DNA from: Colwellia sp.
Lineage (GTDB): Bacteria; Pseudomonadota; Gammaproteobacteria; Enterobacterales; Alteromonadaceae
Direction of reading: 5' to 3'
DNA length: 64,000 nucleotides
Assembly: GCA_002733765.1 (NCBI GenBank)
Contig: NVWU01000015.1
Location: forward strand, 100,717-164,716
The notes below the pieces were generated by a model. It had not been told where the DNA came from and ran no database searches. It saw nothing but the letters and a program-made list of their open reading frames with translations. Each line of letters opens with the position of its first letter. Position 1 is the first letter of the stretch. The translations under genes were made by a program, and so were the position numbers. Shown here in pieces: positions 44,822 through 54,949 of the stretch.

Positions 44822-47548
44822 CTATAAGGTCATTTTATTTTTAATTAGTAAACAACGCTGATCTTCTTGTTGCTTTATCAGTAAACTACGCTTAGTTCCT
44901 ACCGACAGTGTCGTTAATTCATTTATCGCTGTCGTTAATCTTGCCAAGCTGATTTCACTACAGGTTGCAGGAATTAAGTGGTTATAACTGCGCATAAAAA
45001 CAGGCCCATTGGTTTTATCTATTTCCGTTAAGCTAAGTATAAACTGTGTAGCACTTTGCTCACTAAAGCTATTTTGCTCGCTTGGATAAAGTGCTGACAT
45101 AGCGGTACGTAACTTCGAAAATCCAATATCACTGTTATTTTGCTGTATTTTTGCTAACCAATCATTTTTTACTTTAGTATTAGGTGCTATCACTTGTGCG
45201 TGAATGGCTGATTTTTCTCCTGTGTCAGAGCTATCTAATGCTAATTCTCGAATAATTAATTCAGCAGATTTAGCGTGTTGAAAGCGGCTAAGTTGTGCGA
45301 TTATATCCCAACGGATATCTTGATTTATAATTAAGCCTTCTAAATAATATTGACCATTAAGCAGTTTGTATAAATTATCAAGGGCGCTGTCGGTATGAGC
45401 AAAGTTCAAGTAACTGTTAAACCAACGATGTTGCATATTTTTATTATCGCTATTATATAACGTGCTTTGCCACGTTATTTCTTCTAGTTGTTGTGCAATA
45501 TCTTTAACGTAGTCATGTTGACTACCCAACCCTTTGTTTAGGTATATGTTGGCAGAGGATATTTGCCTCAAAATTTGTTCTAACGTTGTATAATCTTGCT
45601 CAAGTGGCGCATTAGCTAAGGCAACGTGTAAATATTCATTTAATGGTAGTTTACCATCACGAACACTATCCCATAAGCTTTGCCATAACATAGAGCGCAG
45701 TAAAGGGTCCTGAATTTGTGCTAAATTGTGCTGAGTGGTTGTAAAAGAGCGAGCATCAAGGTTTACTTTTACAAAAGCCCAATCTTGATAATTTGGGTAA
45801 ACTAAATCAGGGCAAGCGTCCCCGACTAATGCATTCACTTGAGTGCTTTTTCCTTGATAAATAATGCTTATTTTTTTAGTTAAATTAAACCCTGGATTAT
45901 TGGCTTTAAACAGGGCAATTTGCACTTTTTGTTCTCGTAATGTCGGCTGGCTTGCATTAGCCGTTTGCAGCAGCTGAAAGGAGCTGATCTTACCCGCATT
46001 ACATTGATAACTGGCTTCAATAGTATTAACGCCAGCTTGGTAAAGCCATTTTTGTTGCCATTGTGTTAAGTCTTTACCACTTGCTTTGGCTAAACTGTTA
46101 ATAAAGTCATCTAACACAGCATTTTTATAGGCCTTATCACTAAGGTAATTATGAATACCTTGCTGAAAGGTTTTCTCTCCAAGTAGGTGGCGAAGTTGGT
46201 TAAGTACGGCAGCGCCTTTGGAATAAGTTATCGCATCAATATTATCAAAAGCATTCGCGGTCGATGGCACTGGTACTTCTATTGGGTGGGTGGTTATGCG
46301 TTGATCCGCACGGTAAGCTCGTTGTTTGCCATCAGCATAAAAGCTACGCCAAGCATTGGTGAATTCGGTCGCTTCACTTGTTGCAAGGGTTGCCATAAAA
46401 GCGGCAAAACTTTCATTTAGCCATAAGCCATTCCACCACTTCATTGTGGCTAAATTACCAAACCATTGATGTGCCATTTCATGCATGATGACACTAGCTA
46501 GACGTTGTCGACGGTTTTGACTCATTTCACCATTGGTTAAAAAACTTTCTTCGGCAAAGGTAACTGCTGCAGCGTTTTCCATAGCGCCGTATAAAAAATC
46601 AGGCACTAATATTTGATCGTATTTTTTAAATGGGTAGTCAATACCAAAATAATCATCAAAAAAGTTAAAGCCTTGTTGGGTGTAAGTGAACCAATGCTCA
46701 GGTGTGATTTGATTTGAAACAGATTGTCGAGAAAATAAACGTAATGGGTATTTGCCGCTATTGTCCTGCCATATTTTATACGGACCAGCATGCAAAGAAA
46801 AATTATAGGGACTTAAGGTTTTACTTTTAGGAAAATGCCAGAGATTAAAATCACCTTGTGGGGTTATTTTATTTTCCTTTGTGGCTGAGAATACTGTCCA
46901 TTTTTGTGGTGCGGATACGGTCATTTCAAAAGTCGCTTTTAGATCGGGCTGATCGAATAAAGCAAACATTTGTTGAGCTGCTGCGGGCTCAAAATGAGAG
47001 TAAAGGTAAACTTTATCATCAACAGGATCTTTAAAGCGGTGTAGCCCTTCACCATTAGTGCTGTGTTTACGAGTAAAGTTCACCGTAACGGTATTGCTAC
47101 CCTTAATCAGTTGCTCTTTGGGTAAGGTAATAAACCACTGGTTATAGTTTTTTTGTAATTGCTCAACAGGCATTGAAAAACCATTAATTATCACACTGGT
47201 TATTTGCGCCTTGTTGAGGTCTATCGTTAAAGGATAAGTATTATCGTTTAACGCAAAATTAATTGTTGAGCTAGCTGAAAATTCTTCCTCTCCTGTTAAA
47301 TTATAGTTTAATTGATAACTAACATTAGATAGTCGAGTAGAACGCTTAAATGCTTGCTCTTGAGTTAAGTATTGATTTTCAGCACGAGGGATAAAGGCTA
47401 TTATTTTATCTACAAGCTTACTTGAGTCATCATGTGCGCTTTGATCTTTTTTTGTTGTCACACAAGCGTTAAGTAGTAGCGTAGTTATCAGTGTTGTTGT
47501 AGCAAGGAACGTTTTCTTTGAAGAGCTTAATTTCAAGAGAGTTCTCAT
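44822..47548 (-). CDS. M1-family aminopeptidase, lipoprotein
   Basis: The 908-residue zinc metallopeptidase has the exopeptidase motif YGAMENAA and the zinc motif MHEMAHQWFGNL with the third ligand Glu in LWLNESFAAF (HExxH-x18-E). The C-terminal half is an ERAP/PepN-like helical domain. Unlike cytoplasmic PepN it begins with a lipoprotein-type signal (LLLNAC, Cys about residue 29), so it should act in the periplasm or at the outer membrane, trimming imported peptides. It stands between lpd and the second aconitase. Confidence 0.92.
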   Translation of the reverse strand: MRTLLKLSSSKKTFLATTTLITTLLLNACVTTKKDQSAHDDSSKLVDKIIAFIPRAENQYLTQEQAFKRSTRLSNVSYQLNYNLTGEEEFSASSTINFALNDNTYPLTIDLNKAQITSVIINGFSMPVEQLQKNYNQWFITLPKEQLIKGSNTVTVNFTRKHSTNGEGLHRFKDPVDDKVYLYSHFEPAAAQQMFALFDQPDLKATFEMTVSAPQKWTVFSATKENKITPQGDFNLWHFPKSKTLSPYNFSLHAGPYKIWQDNSGKYPLRLFSRQSVSNQITPEHWFTYTQQGFNFFDDYFGIDYPFKKYDQILVPDFLYGAMENAAAVTFAEESFLTNGEMSQNRRQRLASVIMHEMAHQWFGNLATMKWWNGLWLNESFAAFMATLATSEATEFTNAWRSFYADGKQRAYRADQRITTHPIEVPVPSTANAFDNIDAITYSKGAAVLNQLRHLLGEKTFQQGIHNYLSDKAYKNAVLDDFINSLAKASGKDLTQWQQKWLYQAGVNTIEASYQCNAGKISSFQLLQTANASQPTLREQKVQIALFKANNPGFNLTKKISIIYQGKSTQVNALVGDACPDLVYPNYQDWAFVKVNLDARSFTTTQHNLAQIQDPLLRSMLWQSLWDSVRDGKLPLNEYLHVALANAPLEQDYTTLEQILRQISSANIYLNKGLGSQHDYVKDIAQQLEEITWQSTLYNSDNKNMQHRWFNSYLNFAHTDSALDNLYKLLNGQYYLEGLIINQDIRWDIIAQLSRFQHAKSAELIIRELALDSSDTGEKSAIHAQVIAPNTKVKNDWLAKIQQNNSDIGFSKLRTAMSALYPSEQNSFSEQSATQFILSLTEIDKTNGPVFMRSYNHLIPATCSEISLARLTTAINELTTLSVGTKRSLLIKQQEDQRCLLIKNKMTL

Positions 47549-47676
47549 TATTGTTTTTAAAATTGGCCAAAGTATAAAACAGAATAGTGAGAGTAAAAAG
47601 AGAGAGTCTTGATTAGATGGTTATTAAAGGAGGCAAAATTGTAAAGAAGTAATAATAGTCTCGATTATTATCGGAT

Positions 47677-47713
47677 ATAAAAAAGCCATTATCTACTCGT
47701 AAGATAATGGCTT
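47677..47713 (-). terminator. Terminator for lpd
   Basis: AAGCCATTATCT at 47683-47694 pairs exactly with AGATAATGGCTT at 47702-47713; on the minus strand a run of six T residues follows. It lies 33 bases after the lpd stop. Confidence 0.85.
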
Positions 47714-47745
47714 AAATAATTGTTAACGATGAAACTATAGTCGTT

Positions 47746-49179
47746 CTATTTTTTCTTTTTTACCGCTTTAGCATTTGGTAAATCAGTAATTGAACCTTCA
47801 AAAATTTCAGCTGCTAAGCCAATTGATTCGTTTAACGTTGGATGAGCATGAATGGTTAAACCAATATCTTCAGCGTCTGCGCCCATTTCTACGGCTAAAC
47901 AGATTTCACCAAGCATTTCACCGGCGTTGATACCAACAATAGCGCCACCAAGAACACGACCAGTTTCTTTTTCGAAGATCATCTTAGTTTTACCTTCAGT
48001 ACGTGCAGAAGCGATAGCACGGCCAGAAGCAGCCCATGGGAAGTTAGCAACTTCAATGTTTAAACCTTGCTCTTTTGCTTCACGCTCAGTCACACCAACC
48101 CAAGCCATTTCTGGATCGGTATAAGCAATTGAAGGGATACAACGAGGATCAAACTCATGTTTTTTGCCTGAGATAACTTCAGCAGCACAATGTGCTTCAT
48201 GCACTGCTTTATGTGCAAGCATCGGTTGACCAACAACATCACCGATAGCGAAGATATGAGGTACATTAGTACGTAATTCTTTAGACACGTTAATAAAACC
48301 ACGCTCATCAACGTTTACGCCAGCTTTGTCAGCAGCAACTAAATGACCGTTAGGTTTACGACCAACAGCAACTAAAATTTTGTCATAACGTACTGGTTCA
48401 GCAGGCGCTTTCTTGCCTTCGAAAGTTACGTATAAACCGTCATCTTTGGCTTCAACGGCGACAACTTTAGTAGCCAACATAATGTTGAATTTCTTTTTGT
48501 TGTAGTTAGTGTATATTTTAACAATATCTTTATCAGCAGCAGGTACCAATTGATCAGCAAATTCAACTACTGAAACGTTAGAGCCTAACGCGTTGTATAC
48601 TGTGCCCATTTCTAAGCCGATGATACCACCGCCTAAGACAAGCATTTCACCTGGGACATCTTTAAGTTCTAAAGCACCTGTTGAATCAATAACACGAGGA
48701 TCATCTTTTGGGATAAACGGTAAATCAACCACTGATGAGCCTGCAGCAATAATGGCATTATCAAAAGTAATTGTGGTCGTTTTACCGTCATTACCTTCTA
48801 CTGCGATTGTTTTATCACTAGTAAATTTACCAAAACCGTAAACTGTTTTAACTTTACGTGCTTTAGCCATGCCGCCTAAACCACCCGTTAATTGACCAAT
48901 TACGCTTTCTTTCCAGTTACGGATTTTATCTAAATCAATTTGTGGCTTACCAAAAGTAACACCGTGAGAAGCCATTGCTTCAGCATCATCAATAACTTTA
49001 GCTACGTGTAATAATGCTTTTGATGGGATACAACCTACGTTTAAACAAACACCGCCAAGTGTTTCGCGGCTTTCAACTAATACTACATCTAAACCTAAAT
49101 CTGCTGCGCGAAATGCTGCAGAATAGCCACCAGGGCCTGCACCCAATATTACTACTTGAGTTTTGATTTCGTTACTCAT
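47746..49179 (-). CDS. lpdA: Dihydrolipoyl dehydrogenase (E3)
   Basis: Lpd reoxidises dihydrolipoamide on the E2 subunits of 2-oxoacid dehydrogenases, reducing NAD+. The 477-residue flavoprotein has the FAD motif VVILGAGPGGYSAAFRA, redox-active cysteines in GGVCLNVGCIPSKA, the NAD-binding LVLGGGIIGLEMG and the catalytic His-Glu in HAHPTLNES. Length matches E. coli Lpd (474). It is 392 bases from aceF, implying its own promoter. As the only E3 in view it probably also serves the branched-chain-type complex at 55.5-59 kb. Confidence 0.97.
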   Translation of the reverse strand: MSNEIKTQVVILGAGPGGYSAAFRAADLGLDVVLVESRETLGGVCLNVGCIPSKALLHVAKVIDDAEAMASHGVTFGKPQIDLDKIRNWKESVIGQLTGGLGGMAKARKVKTVYGFGKFTSDKTIAVEGNDGKTTTITFDNAIIAAGSSVVDLPFIPKDDPRVIDSTGALELKDVPGEMLVLGGGIIGLEMGTVYNALGSNVSVVEFADQLVPAADKDIVKIYTNYNKKKFNIMLATKVVAVEAKDDGLYVTFEGKKAPAEPVRYDKILVAVGRKPNGHLVAADKAGVNVDERGFINVSKELRTNVPHIFAIGDVVGQPMLAHKAVHEAHCAAEVISGKKHEFDPRCIPSIAYTDPEMAWVGVTEREAKEQGLNIEVANFPWAASGRAIASARTEGKTKMIFEKETGRVLGGAIVGINAGEMLGEICLAVEMGADAEDIGLTIHAHPTLNESIGLAAEIFEGSITDLPNAKAVKKKK

Positions 49180-49464
49180 ACTGTCCTCAATAAAACTGAT
49201 TAAAGTTTTTTATTTTGTGTAAATTTTTTATTGACGAAATTCTACGCTTATCTATTGAATTTCGCCAATCTTAATTGATAAGAACCGACTAAAGTCGATA
49301 ATTTTATCAGCTGATATAGTGAATTAGTCAATTTAGAGCTGTGTCTGAAAAGTTAGAACAAGTAACATTTTTGCGACTATAGCCATTCTATAGCAAACAA
49401 ATTTGTGATGTTATCACTTTCCTGACAAGCTCTTAGGGCGAGTTTAAAGGGTTTATATGCGGTA

Positions 49465-49567
49465 TTATTAATTTTGACAATGATACAACCATTCTCTCAA
49501 TCAATGCTTTGCTTCTAAACCTTTTAATTCTCGATGAATGCTCAATTCATTACTTCAATTGGTATTG
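49465..49567 (-). repeat. Dispersed repeat copy in the aceF-lpd gap
   Basis: Read on the minus strand from 49567, this copy runs ATACCAATTGAAGTAATGAA, then CGAGAATTAAAAGG and on to ATTGTCAAAATTAATAA; it aligns with 63690-63845. A further imperfect hairpin (CTATAG arms near 49376-49394) suggests that the element extends to about 49340. The rest of the 392-base gap holds the lpd promoter region and nothing else recognisable. Confidence 0.65.
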
Positions 49568-49571
49568 ATTA

Positions 49572-51176
49572 TTACAATATCAACTTACGTATATCTGACA
49601 TTACGCTAGCTAAGTGTGCGGTAAAGCGTGCTGCCAGAGCGCCATCAATGACACGGTGATCGTAAGACATTGATAATGGAAGCATTAACTTAGGAATAAA
49701 TTCACTACCATTCCATTTTGGCTTCATGTCAGATTTTGAAACACCTAAAATGGCGACTTCAGGTGCATTTACAATCGGCGTAAATGCTGTACCACCAATA
49801 CCGCCAAGGCTAGATATTGTAAAACAGCCACCTTGCATATCTTGCGCTTTTAGTTTGCCATCACGTGCTTTAATACTTATTTCTAATAATTCACGTGACA
49901 ACTGATGAATACCTTTTTGATCAACATCACGTACTACTGGCACTACTAAACCATTAGGTGTATCAACGGCGACACCAATATGAATGTATTTTTTCATAAT
50001 TAAGCTTTCGCCGTCTTCACTCAAACTTGAGCTAAATACTGGGAAGGCACGCAGAGCGTCTGCTGCTGCTTTTAGAATAAATACGAGAGGCGTAATTTTA
50101 AAACCAAGCTTTTGCTTTTCACAAATTACGTTTTGCTCTTTACGAAATGCTTCAACGTTAGTTATATCGGCTTCATCGAACTGAGTAACATGGGGGATAG
50201 TTACCCAGTTACGGTGTAAAAATGGTCCCGATATTTTTTGAATACGTGATAATGGTTTGGTCTCAATTTCACCAAATTTAGAGAAATCAATCGCTTTGGT
50301 ACTCACTACCTGCAAACCACCTTCACCAGCGCTAACTGAGCTACCTGAATTGGCTTTTGGGCGAGAAAGTTCATATTTAACGTAAGACTGAACATCTTCT
50401 TTTAAAATACGATCTTTATTACCTGTACCTTTAACCAGTGTTAAATCAACACCAAATTCACGGGCAAGACGACGAATTGATGGTGAGGTGTAAATTGCGC
50501 CTTTATTTACTTTACCTGCTTCAGGGTGATGTGGAACAGGGGATGATTTTTGACCTGTTGGAGCCGCTTTCACTGGAGCTGTAACGGCTGCTTTAGTCAC
50601 TTCAGCAGGCGCAGCTGCGCCTGATGATGTTTCCAAACGGATCACTAATGAGCCTTGTTTAACTTTATCACCGGTATTGATTAATACTTCCACAACGGTT
50701 CCAGCCGTAGGAGTAGGCACATCCATTGTCGCTTTATCAGTCTCTAAAGTGATTAAACCATCTTCTTCAGCAATGACATCGCCAACAGCAACAAGTACTT
50801 CAATAACATCAACTTCACCGTCTTCGCCAATATCAGGTACTTCGATATCGATGATGGCACTAGCAGCAGAAGCCGCTGGTGCTGCTACTTCTTGAGGGGC
50901 TGCGACTGCTTCAGCACTAGGTGCATTTTCAACGCTTGCGCCACCGCTCATTTCAGCAATCGAGTCACCTTCTTTAAGTTTGTCACCCACCGCAACTAAT
51001 AGGGCTGAGATAGTACCAGCACCTGGTGCTGGAATATCCATTGAGGCTTTATCTGTTTCTACGGTAATAATGGCATCTTCAGCTTCAACTGAATCGCCGA
51101 TAGCAACACAAATCTCGATAATTTCTACTTCATCGCCACCAACATCTGGGACTAGAATTGTTTGTATATCTGTCAT
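49572..51176 (-). CDS. aceF: Pyruvate dehydrogenase E2, dihydrolipoyl acetyltransferase
   Basis: AceF forms the core of the pyruvate dehydrogenase complex and passes acetyl from E1 to CoA. The 534-residue protein has two lipoyl domains (lysines in VETDKASMDIP near residue 44 and LETDKATMDVP near residue 148) joined by Ala/Pro-rich linkers, a subunit-binding domain (SPSIRRLAREFGVDL) and a catalytic domain ending in SYDHRVIDGALA. E. coli AceF has three lipoyl domains. It follows aceE by 11 bases. Confidence 0.96.
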   Translation of the reverse strand: MTDIQTILVPDVGGDEVEIIEICVAIGDSVEAEDAIITVETDKASMDIPAPGAGTISALLVAVGDKLKEGDSIAEMSGGASVENAPSAEAVAAPQEVAAPAASAASAIIDIEVPDIGEDGEVDVIEVLVAVGDVIAEEDGLITLETDKATMDVPTPTAGTVVEVLINTGDKVKQGSLVIRLETSSGAAAPAEVTKAAVTAPVKAAPTGQKSSPVPHHPEAGKVNKGAIYTSPSIRRLAREFGVDLTLVKGTGNKDRILKEDVQSYVKYELSRPKANSGSSVSAGEGGLQVVSTKAIDFSKFGEIETKPLSRIQKISGPFLHRNWVTIPHVTQFDEADITNVEAFRKEQNVICEKQKLGFKITPLVFILKAAADALRAFPVFSSSLSEDGESLIMKKYIHIGVAVDTPNGLVVPVVRDVDQKGIHQLSRELLEISIKARDGKLKAQDMQGGCFTISSLGGIGGTAFTPIVNAPEVAILGVSKSDMKPKWNGSEFIPKLMLPLSMSYDHRVIDGALAARFTAHLASVMSDIRKLIL

Positions 51177-51187
51177 AGTAATCTCTA

Positions 51188-53863
51188 TTAAGCGTAAAGT
51201 GGGTTAATTTTTTTGGTATCAATATTGAAACGTTTAATCGCTTCTGTCACAACCGAACGTTCAATATCACCGCGATTAGCTAATTCGAATAAAGCAGCAA
51301 CAACAATATAATTTTGGTCTACTTCGAAATGTTGACGTAAATTAGCGCGGCTATCACTACGGCCAAATCCGTCTGTACCTAGTACTCGGTAGTCAGTATT
51401 AATAAATGCACGAACTTGCTCGGCATAGTTTTTAATGTAATCGGTAGCAGCAATTGCAGGGCCTTTAGCTGAGGTGATTATTTTGCCAATATAAGCGGTT
51501 TTTTGCTTGCTTTCAGGGTGAAGCATGTTCCAACGAGTGACGTCTTGGCCTTCACGTGCTAGCTCATTGAAAGAGGTGACAGAGTAAACATCACTCGACA
51601 CGCCATAATCTGCGGCTAAAATTTGTGCGGCTTCGCGAACTTGTAATAAAATGGTACCAGAACCCATTAATTGAACATTTACTTTGGCTTTTTTAGCTGC
51701 AACAGTTTCTAACTTGTAAATGCCTTTAATTATTTGTTCTTCAACATCTTTGCTTTCCGGCATTGCTGGGTGTTGATAGTTCTCATTCATTAAGGTTAAG
51801 TAGAAGAAAATATTTTCATTTTCTTCATACATACGACGTAAACCTTCACGAATAATAACAGCAACTTCATAACCATAAGTTGGGTCATAGGTCACACAGT
51901 TAGGAATTAAGCCCGCTTGAACATGAGAGTGACCATCTTGATGTTGTAAACCTTCACCGTTAAGTGTGGTTCTACCAGCGGTTGCCCCTAATAAGAAACC
52001 TTTGGCTTGGCTGTCACCGGCTGCCCAGGCTAAATCACCGACACGTTGGAAACCAAACATAGAATAGTAAACGTAGAAAGGTATAGTGATGGCATTACAA
52101 GTTGAATAAGACGTACCAGACGCTACCCAAGAAGCCATTGCACCTAATTCATTAATACCTTCTTGTAATACTTGACCTTTTTTATCTTCACGATAGTAAG
52201 CTACTTGGTCAGCATCTTGCGGGACGTATTTTTGTCCTTCATTTGCATAAATACCAACTTGACGGAATAAACCTTCCATACCAAAAGTACGAGCTTCATC
52301 AGGAATAATTGGCACAATACGTTTACCAATTTTTTTATCTTTAAGTAAGCTATTTAAAATTCGAACAAAAGTCATGGTTGATGATACTTGACGCTCGCCT
52401 GAACCTTTTAAAATAGAATCAAATATTTTTAATGATGGAATTTCTAATGACTCTTCCGCTTGTTCACGACGCGCTGGCATTGAACCGCCTAACGCTTCAC
52501 GGCGTGCTTTCATATACTTATGTTCAACGCTGTCTTCTGGGAACGTATAAAACGGTAAATCTTCAATATCGGCATCTGCAACAGGAATATTAAAGCGATC
52601 TCGGAAATGCTTCAGTGAATCTACATCTAGTTTTTTAACGTTATGGGCAATATTTAAGCCTTCACCAGCCGAACCTAAACCAAAACCTTTAACCGTTTTA
52701 GCTAAAATAACGGTTGGACGACCTTTGGTTTCCATGGCTCTTTTATAGGCAGCATAAACTTTTACTGGATCATGACCACCACGGTTTAAGCGATAGATAT
52801 CTTCATCTGACATGTTGGCAACAAGTGCAGCAGTTTCAGGATATTTGTTGAAGAAATTTTCACGGGTATATTTGCCACCTTTGGCTTTACAGTTTTGATA
52901 TTCACCATCAACGGTTTCTTCCATTAACTGTAATAATTTACCTGAGGTATCACGGGCAATAAGTGCATCCCAATAACTTCCCCAGATAACTTTAACAACT
53001 TCCCAACCAGCGCCACGGAATGTGCCTTCTAGCTCTTGAATTATTTTGCCATTACCACGAACAGGGCCGTCTAAACGTTGTAAATTACAGTTAACAATAA
53101 ATGTTAAGTTGTCTAAACCTTCACGAGAAGCCAAACCAATAGCACCTAATGATTCAGGCTCATCGGTTTCACCGTCACCAAGGAAACAATAAACACGCTG
53201 TCCTGAACAATCTTTAATACCGCGATCTGTTAGATATTTGAGGAAACGCGCAGTATAGATTGCTTGTAATGGACCTAAGCCCATAGAAACAGTGGGGAAC
53301 TGCCAAAAATCACCCATCAAATGAGGATGAGGGTAAGAAGATAAACCTTTACCATCACATTCTTGACGGAAATTATTCATTTGATCTTCTGTTAAACGGC
53401 CTTCCATAAATGCACGAGCATAAATACCAGGAGAAATATGACCTTGAGCGAAAATAAAATCGCCACCGTCTTGTTCTGAAGACGCTTTAAAAAAGTGATT
53501 AAAACCTACATCATAAAGCAATGCTGAAGAGGCAAAACTACCAACATGACCACCTAACTCCAAATCTTTCTTAGAAGCTCTTAATACTAAGGCTAATGCA
53601 TTCCAACGAATAACGGCACGAATGCGATATTCAATGGTTAAGTCTCCAGGCATATTTGGCTCTTGACCAGGAGGAATAGTATTTAGATAGGCAGTTGTTG
53701 CTTCGAAAGGTAAATGTGTACCACCACGGCGTGCGCGGTCGATTAATTTTTCTAATAAAAAGTGTGCGCGTTCAGGGCCTTCATTTTCTAATACGGATTC
53801 CATTGATTCTAACCACTCTTGGGTTTCTAATGAATCAACATCAATGTTTGGTAGATCTGACAT
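51188..53863 (-). CDS. aceE: Pyruvate dehydrogenase E1, homodimeric type
   Basis: AceE decarboxylates pyruvate using thiamine diphosphate and acetylates lipoyl groups of AceF. The 891-residue protein (E. coli 887) has the thiamine motif FLGDGETDEPESLGAIGLA, the start of the family core (RAHFLLEKLIDRARRGGTHL) and a C-terminal domain with YRVLGTDGFGRSDSR. GGAGAC precedes the ATG. pdhR lies 42 bases upstream and aceF 11 bases downstream, the usual pdhR-aceEF operon. Confidence 0.97.
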   Translation of the reverse strand: MSDLPNIDVDSLETQEWLESMESVLENEGPERAHFLLEKLIDRARRGGTHLPFEATTAYLNTIPPGQEPNMPGDLTIEYRIRAVIRWNALALVLRASKKDLELGGHVGSFASSALLYDVGFNHFFKASSEQDGGDFIFAQGHISPGIYARAFMEGRLTEDQMNNFRQECDGKGLSSYPHPHLMGDFWQFPTVSMGLGPLQAIYTARFLKYLTDRGIKDCSGQRVYCFLGDGETDEPESLGAIGLASREGLDNLTFIVNCNLQRLDGPVRGNGKIIQELEGTFRGAGWEVVKVIWGSYWDALIARDTSGKLLQLMEETVDGEYQNCKAKGGKYTRENFFNKYPETAALVANMSDEDIYRLNRGGHDPVKVYAAYKRAMETKGRPTVILAKTVKGFGLGSAGEGLNIAHNVKKLDVDSLKHFRDRFNIPVADADIEDLPFYTFPEDSVEHKYMKARREALGGSMPARREQAEESLEIPSLKIFDSILKGSGERQVSSTMTFVRILNSLLKDKKIGKRIVPIIPDEARTFGMEGLFRQVGIYANEGQKYVPQDADQVAYYREDKKGQVLQEGINELGAMASWVASGTSYSTCNAITIPFYVYYSMFGFQRVGDLAWAAGDSQAKGFLLGATAGRTTLNGEGLQHQDGHSHVQAGLIPNCVTYDPTYGYEVAVIIREGLRRMYEENENIFFYLTLMNENYQHPAMPESKDVEEQIIKGIYKLETVAAKKAKVNVQLMGSGTILLQVREAAQILAADYGVSSDVYSVTSFNELAREGQDVTRWNMLHPESKQKTAYIGKIITSAKGPAIAATDYIKNYAEQVRAFINTDYRVLGTDGFGRSDSRANLRQHFEVDQNYIVVAALFELANRGDIERSVVTEAIKRFNIDTKKINPLYA

Positions 53864-53905
53864 GTTGTTTTGTCTCCAATATCTTTTGTTTATTTGTAAT
53901 TATTT

Positions 53906-54664
53906 TTACATTCTGCGCATGGTTCTTTTCATACGACTATTTTCTTGGGTTAGTTTTAAAAGTATGTCTTCTATAAAGGTTAAATGACGGTGGCTAGCAC
54001 CCCAGGCTTTCTTTGGCTGTCCGCTAATAATAGCGTCGAGTAAATCTCTTCTATAATCGGTTACCTTGCTAAATATCTCAGGACGTTTAGCTAAAACTGT
54101 TAAGTTTTTTTCTATGTTGTCTATTATCAATTTAGCCATACTAAGTGCGGTTTGTAATATCACCACATTATGTGAGGCTGCACATATCGCGATATAAAAC
54201 TCATAAACGGCCTCGGCTTCTAAGTGGAAGTTATCCTCTAATTGGCAATTACCAATATTATTATGTTTGTCTTGTATCTTTTCAAAATCAATCTCGGTGC
54301 CTCGCATGGCGGCATAATAGGAGGCCATGCCTTCAATACAATGGCGAAATTCCAATAAATCAAATTGTGATTCATTGCTATTTGCAATTAAATCAAACAT
54401 AGGATCGGAAAATGATTTCATTATTCTCTTGCTAACAAACGTACCACCACCTTGTTTACGGGTGACTAGTCCTTTAGCTTCTAATTTTTGAATAGCTTCA
54501 CGTAAAGATGGCCTTGAAACCTCAAACTGTTTTGCCAATTCACGCTCAGGTAGTAACTTTTCGCCTGGTTGCAAACTACCTTCAAGAATCAACTCTTCTA
54601 GTTGGGCTAAAATAATGTCAGACAGCTTTTGTGGTTTTAATTTTTGTTGTAATAACTGTGTCAT
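53906..54664 (-). CDS. pdhR: PdhR, pyruvate-sensing GntR-family repressor
   Basis: PdhR represses the pyruvate dehydrogenase operon until pyruvate relieves binding. The 252-residue protein has a GntR winged-helix domain (GEKLLPERELAKQFEVSRPS with REAIQKLEAKGLV) and an FadR-type helical ligand domain with metal/pyruvate-site histidines. It is the first gene of the operon, and two PdhR-type palindromes lie upstream, indicating autoregulation. E. coli PdhR has 254 residues. Confidence 0.95.
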   Translation of the reverse strand: MTQLLQQKLKPQKLSDIILAQLEELILEGSLQPGEKLLPERELAKQFEVSRPSLREAIQKLEAKGLVTRKQGGGTFVSKRIMKSFSDPMFDLIANSNESQFDLLEFRHCIEGMASYYAAMRGTEIDFEKIQDKHNNIGNCQLEDNFHLEAEAVYEFYIAICAASHNVVILQTALSMAKLIIDNIEKNLTVLAKRPEIFSKVTDYRRDLLDAIISGQPKKAWGASHRHLTFIEDILLKLTQENSRMKRTMRRM

Positions 54665-54750
54665 TAACAGATAACCCTTTAATAATTTCTATTTTACATT
54701 TGTATATTGATTACTTTAAAAGCGTTCAATGATAATAGTGTGTTTTTGGT

Positions 54751-54769
54751 AAATTGGTATTACCAATTT
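54751..54769. promoter_or_regulatory. PdhR operator, proximal
   Basis: AAATTGGTATTACCAATTT is a full palindrome around one central base and contains the E. coli PdhR core ATTGGT-N3-ACCAAT exactly. It is 87 bases upstream of the pdhR start. Confidence 0.85.
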
Positions 54770-54896
54770 ATTTTTTGGTAATAAAAAAGCAAAAACAACA
54801 ATGCTTGAAGTGCAATATAGTTGAAGGGTGGTGTTAAAGCAAGGTTATTTTATAAGCAAAATAGAGTAAAAACTTGAAACAATTGTTTTAATTTTT

Positions 54897-54911
54897 ATTG
54901 GTCTTACCAAT
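54897..54911. promoter_or_regulatory. PdhR operator, distal
   Basis: ATTGGT-CTT-ACCAAT matches the PdhR core exactly. It lies about 142 bases upstream of the proximal operator, just past the end of the MarR-type gene, so two-site repression or looping is possible. Confidence 0.8.
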
Positions 54912-54949
54912 TTTTTGAAGGGTTTTAGGTGGTGTGCTAGCGTAAAATA

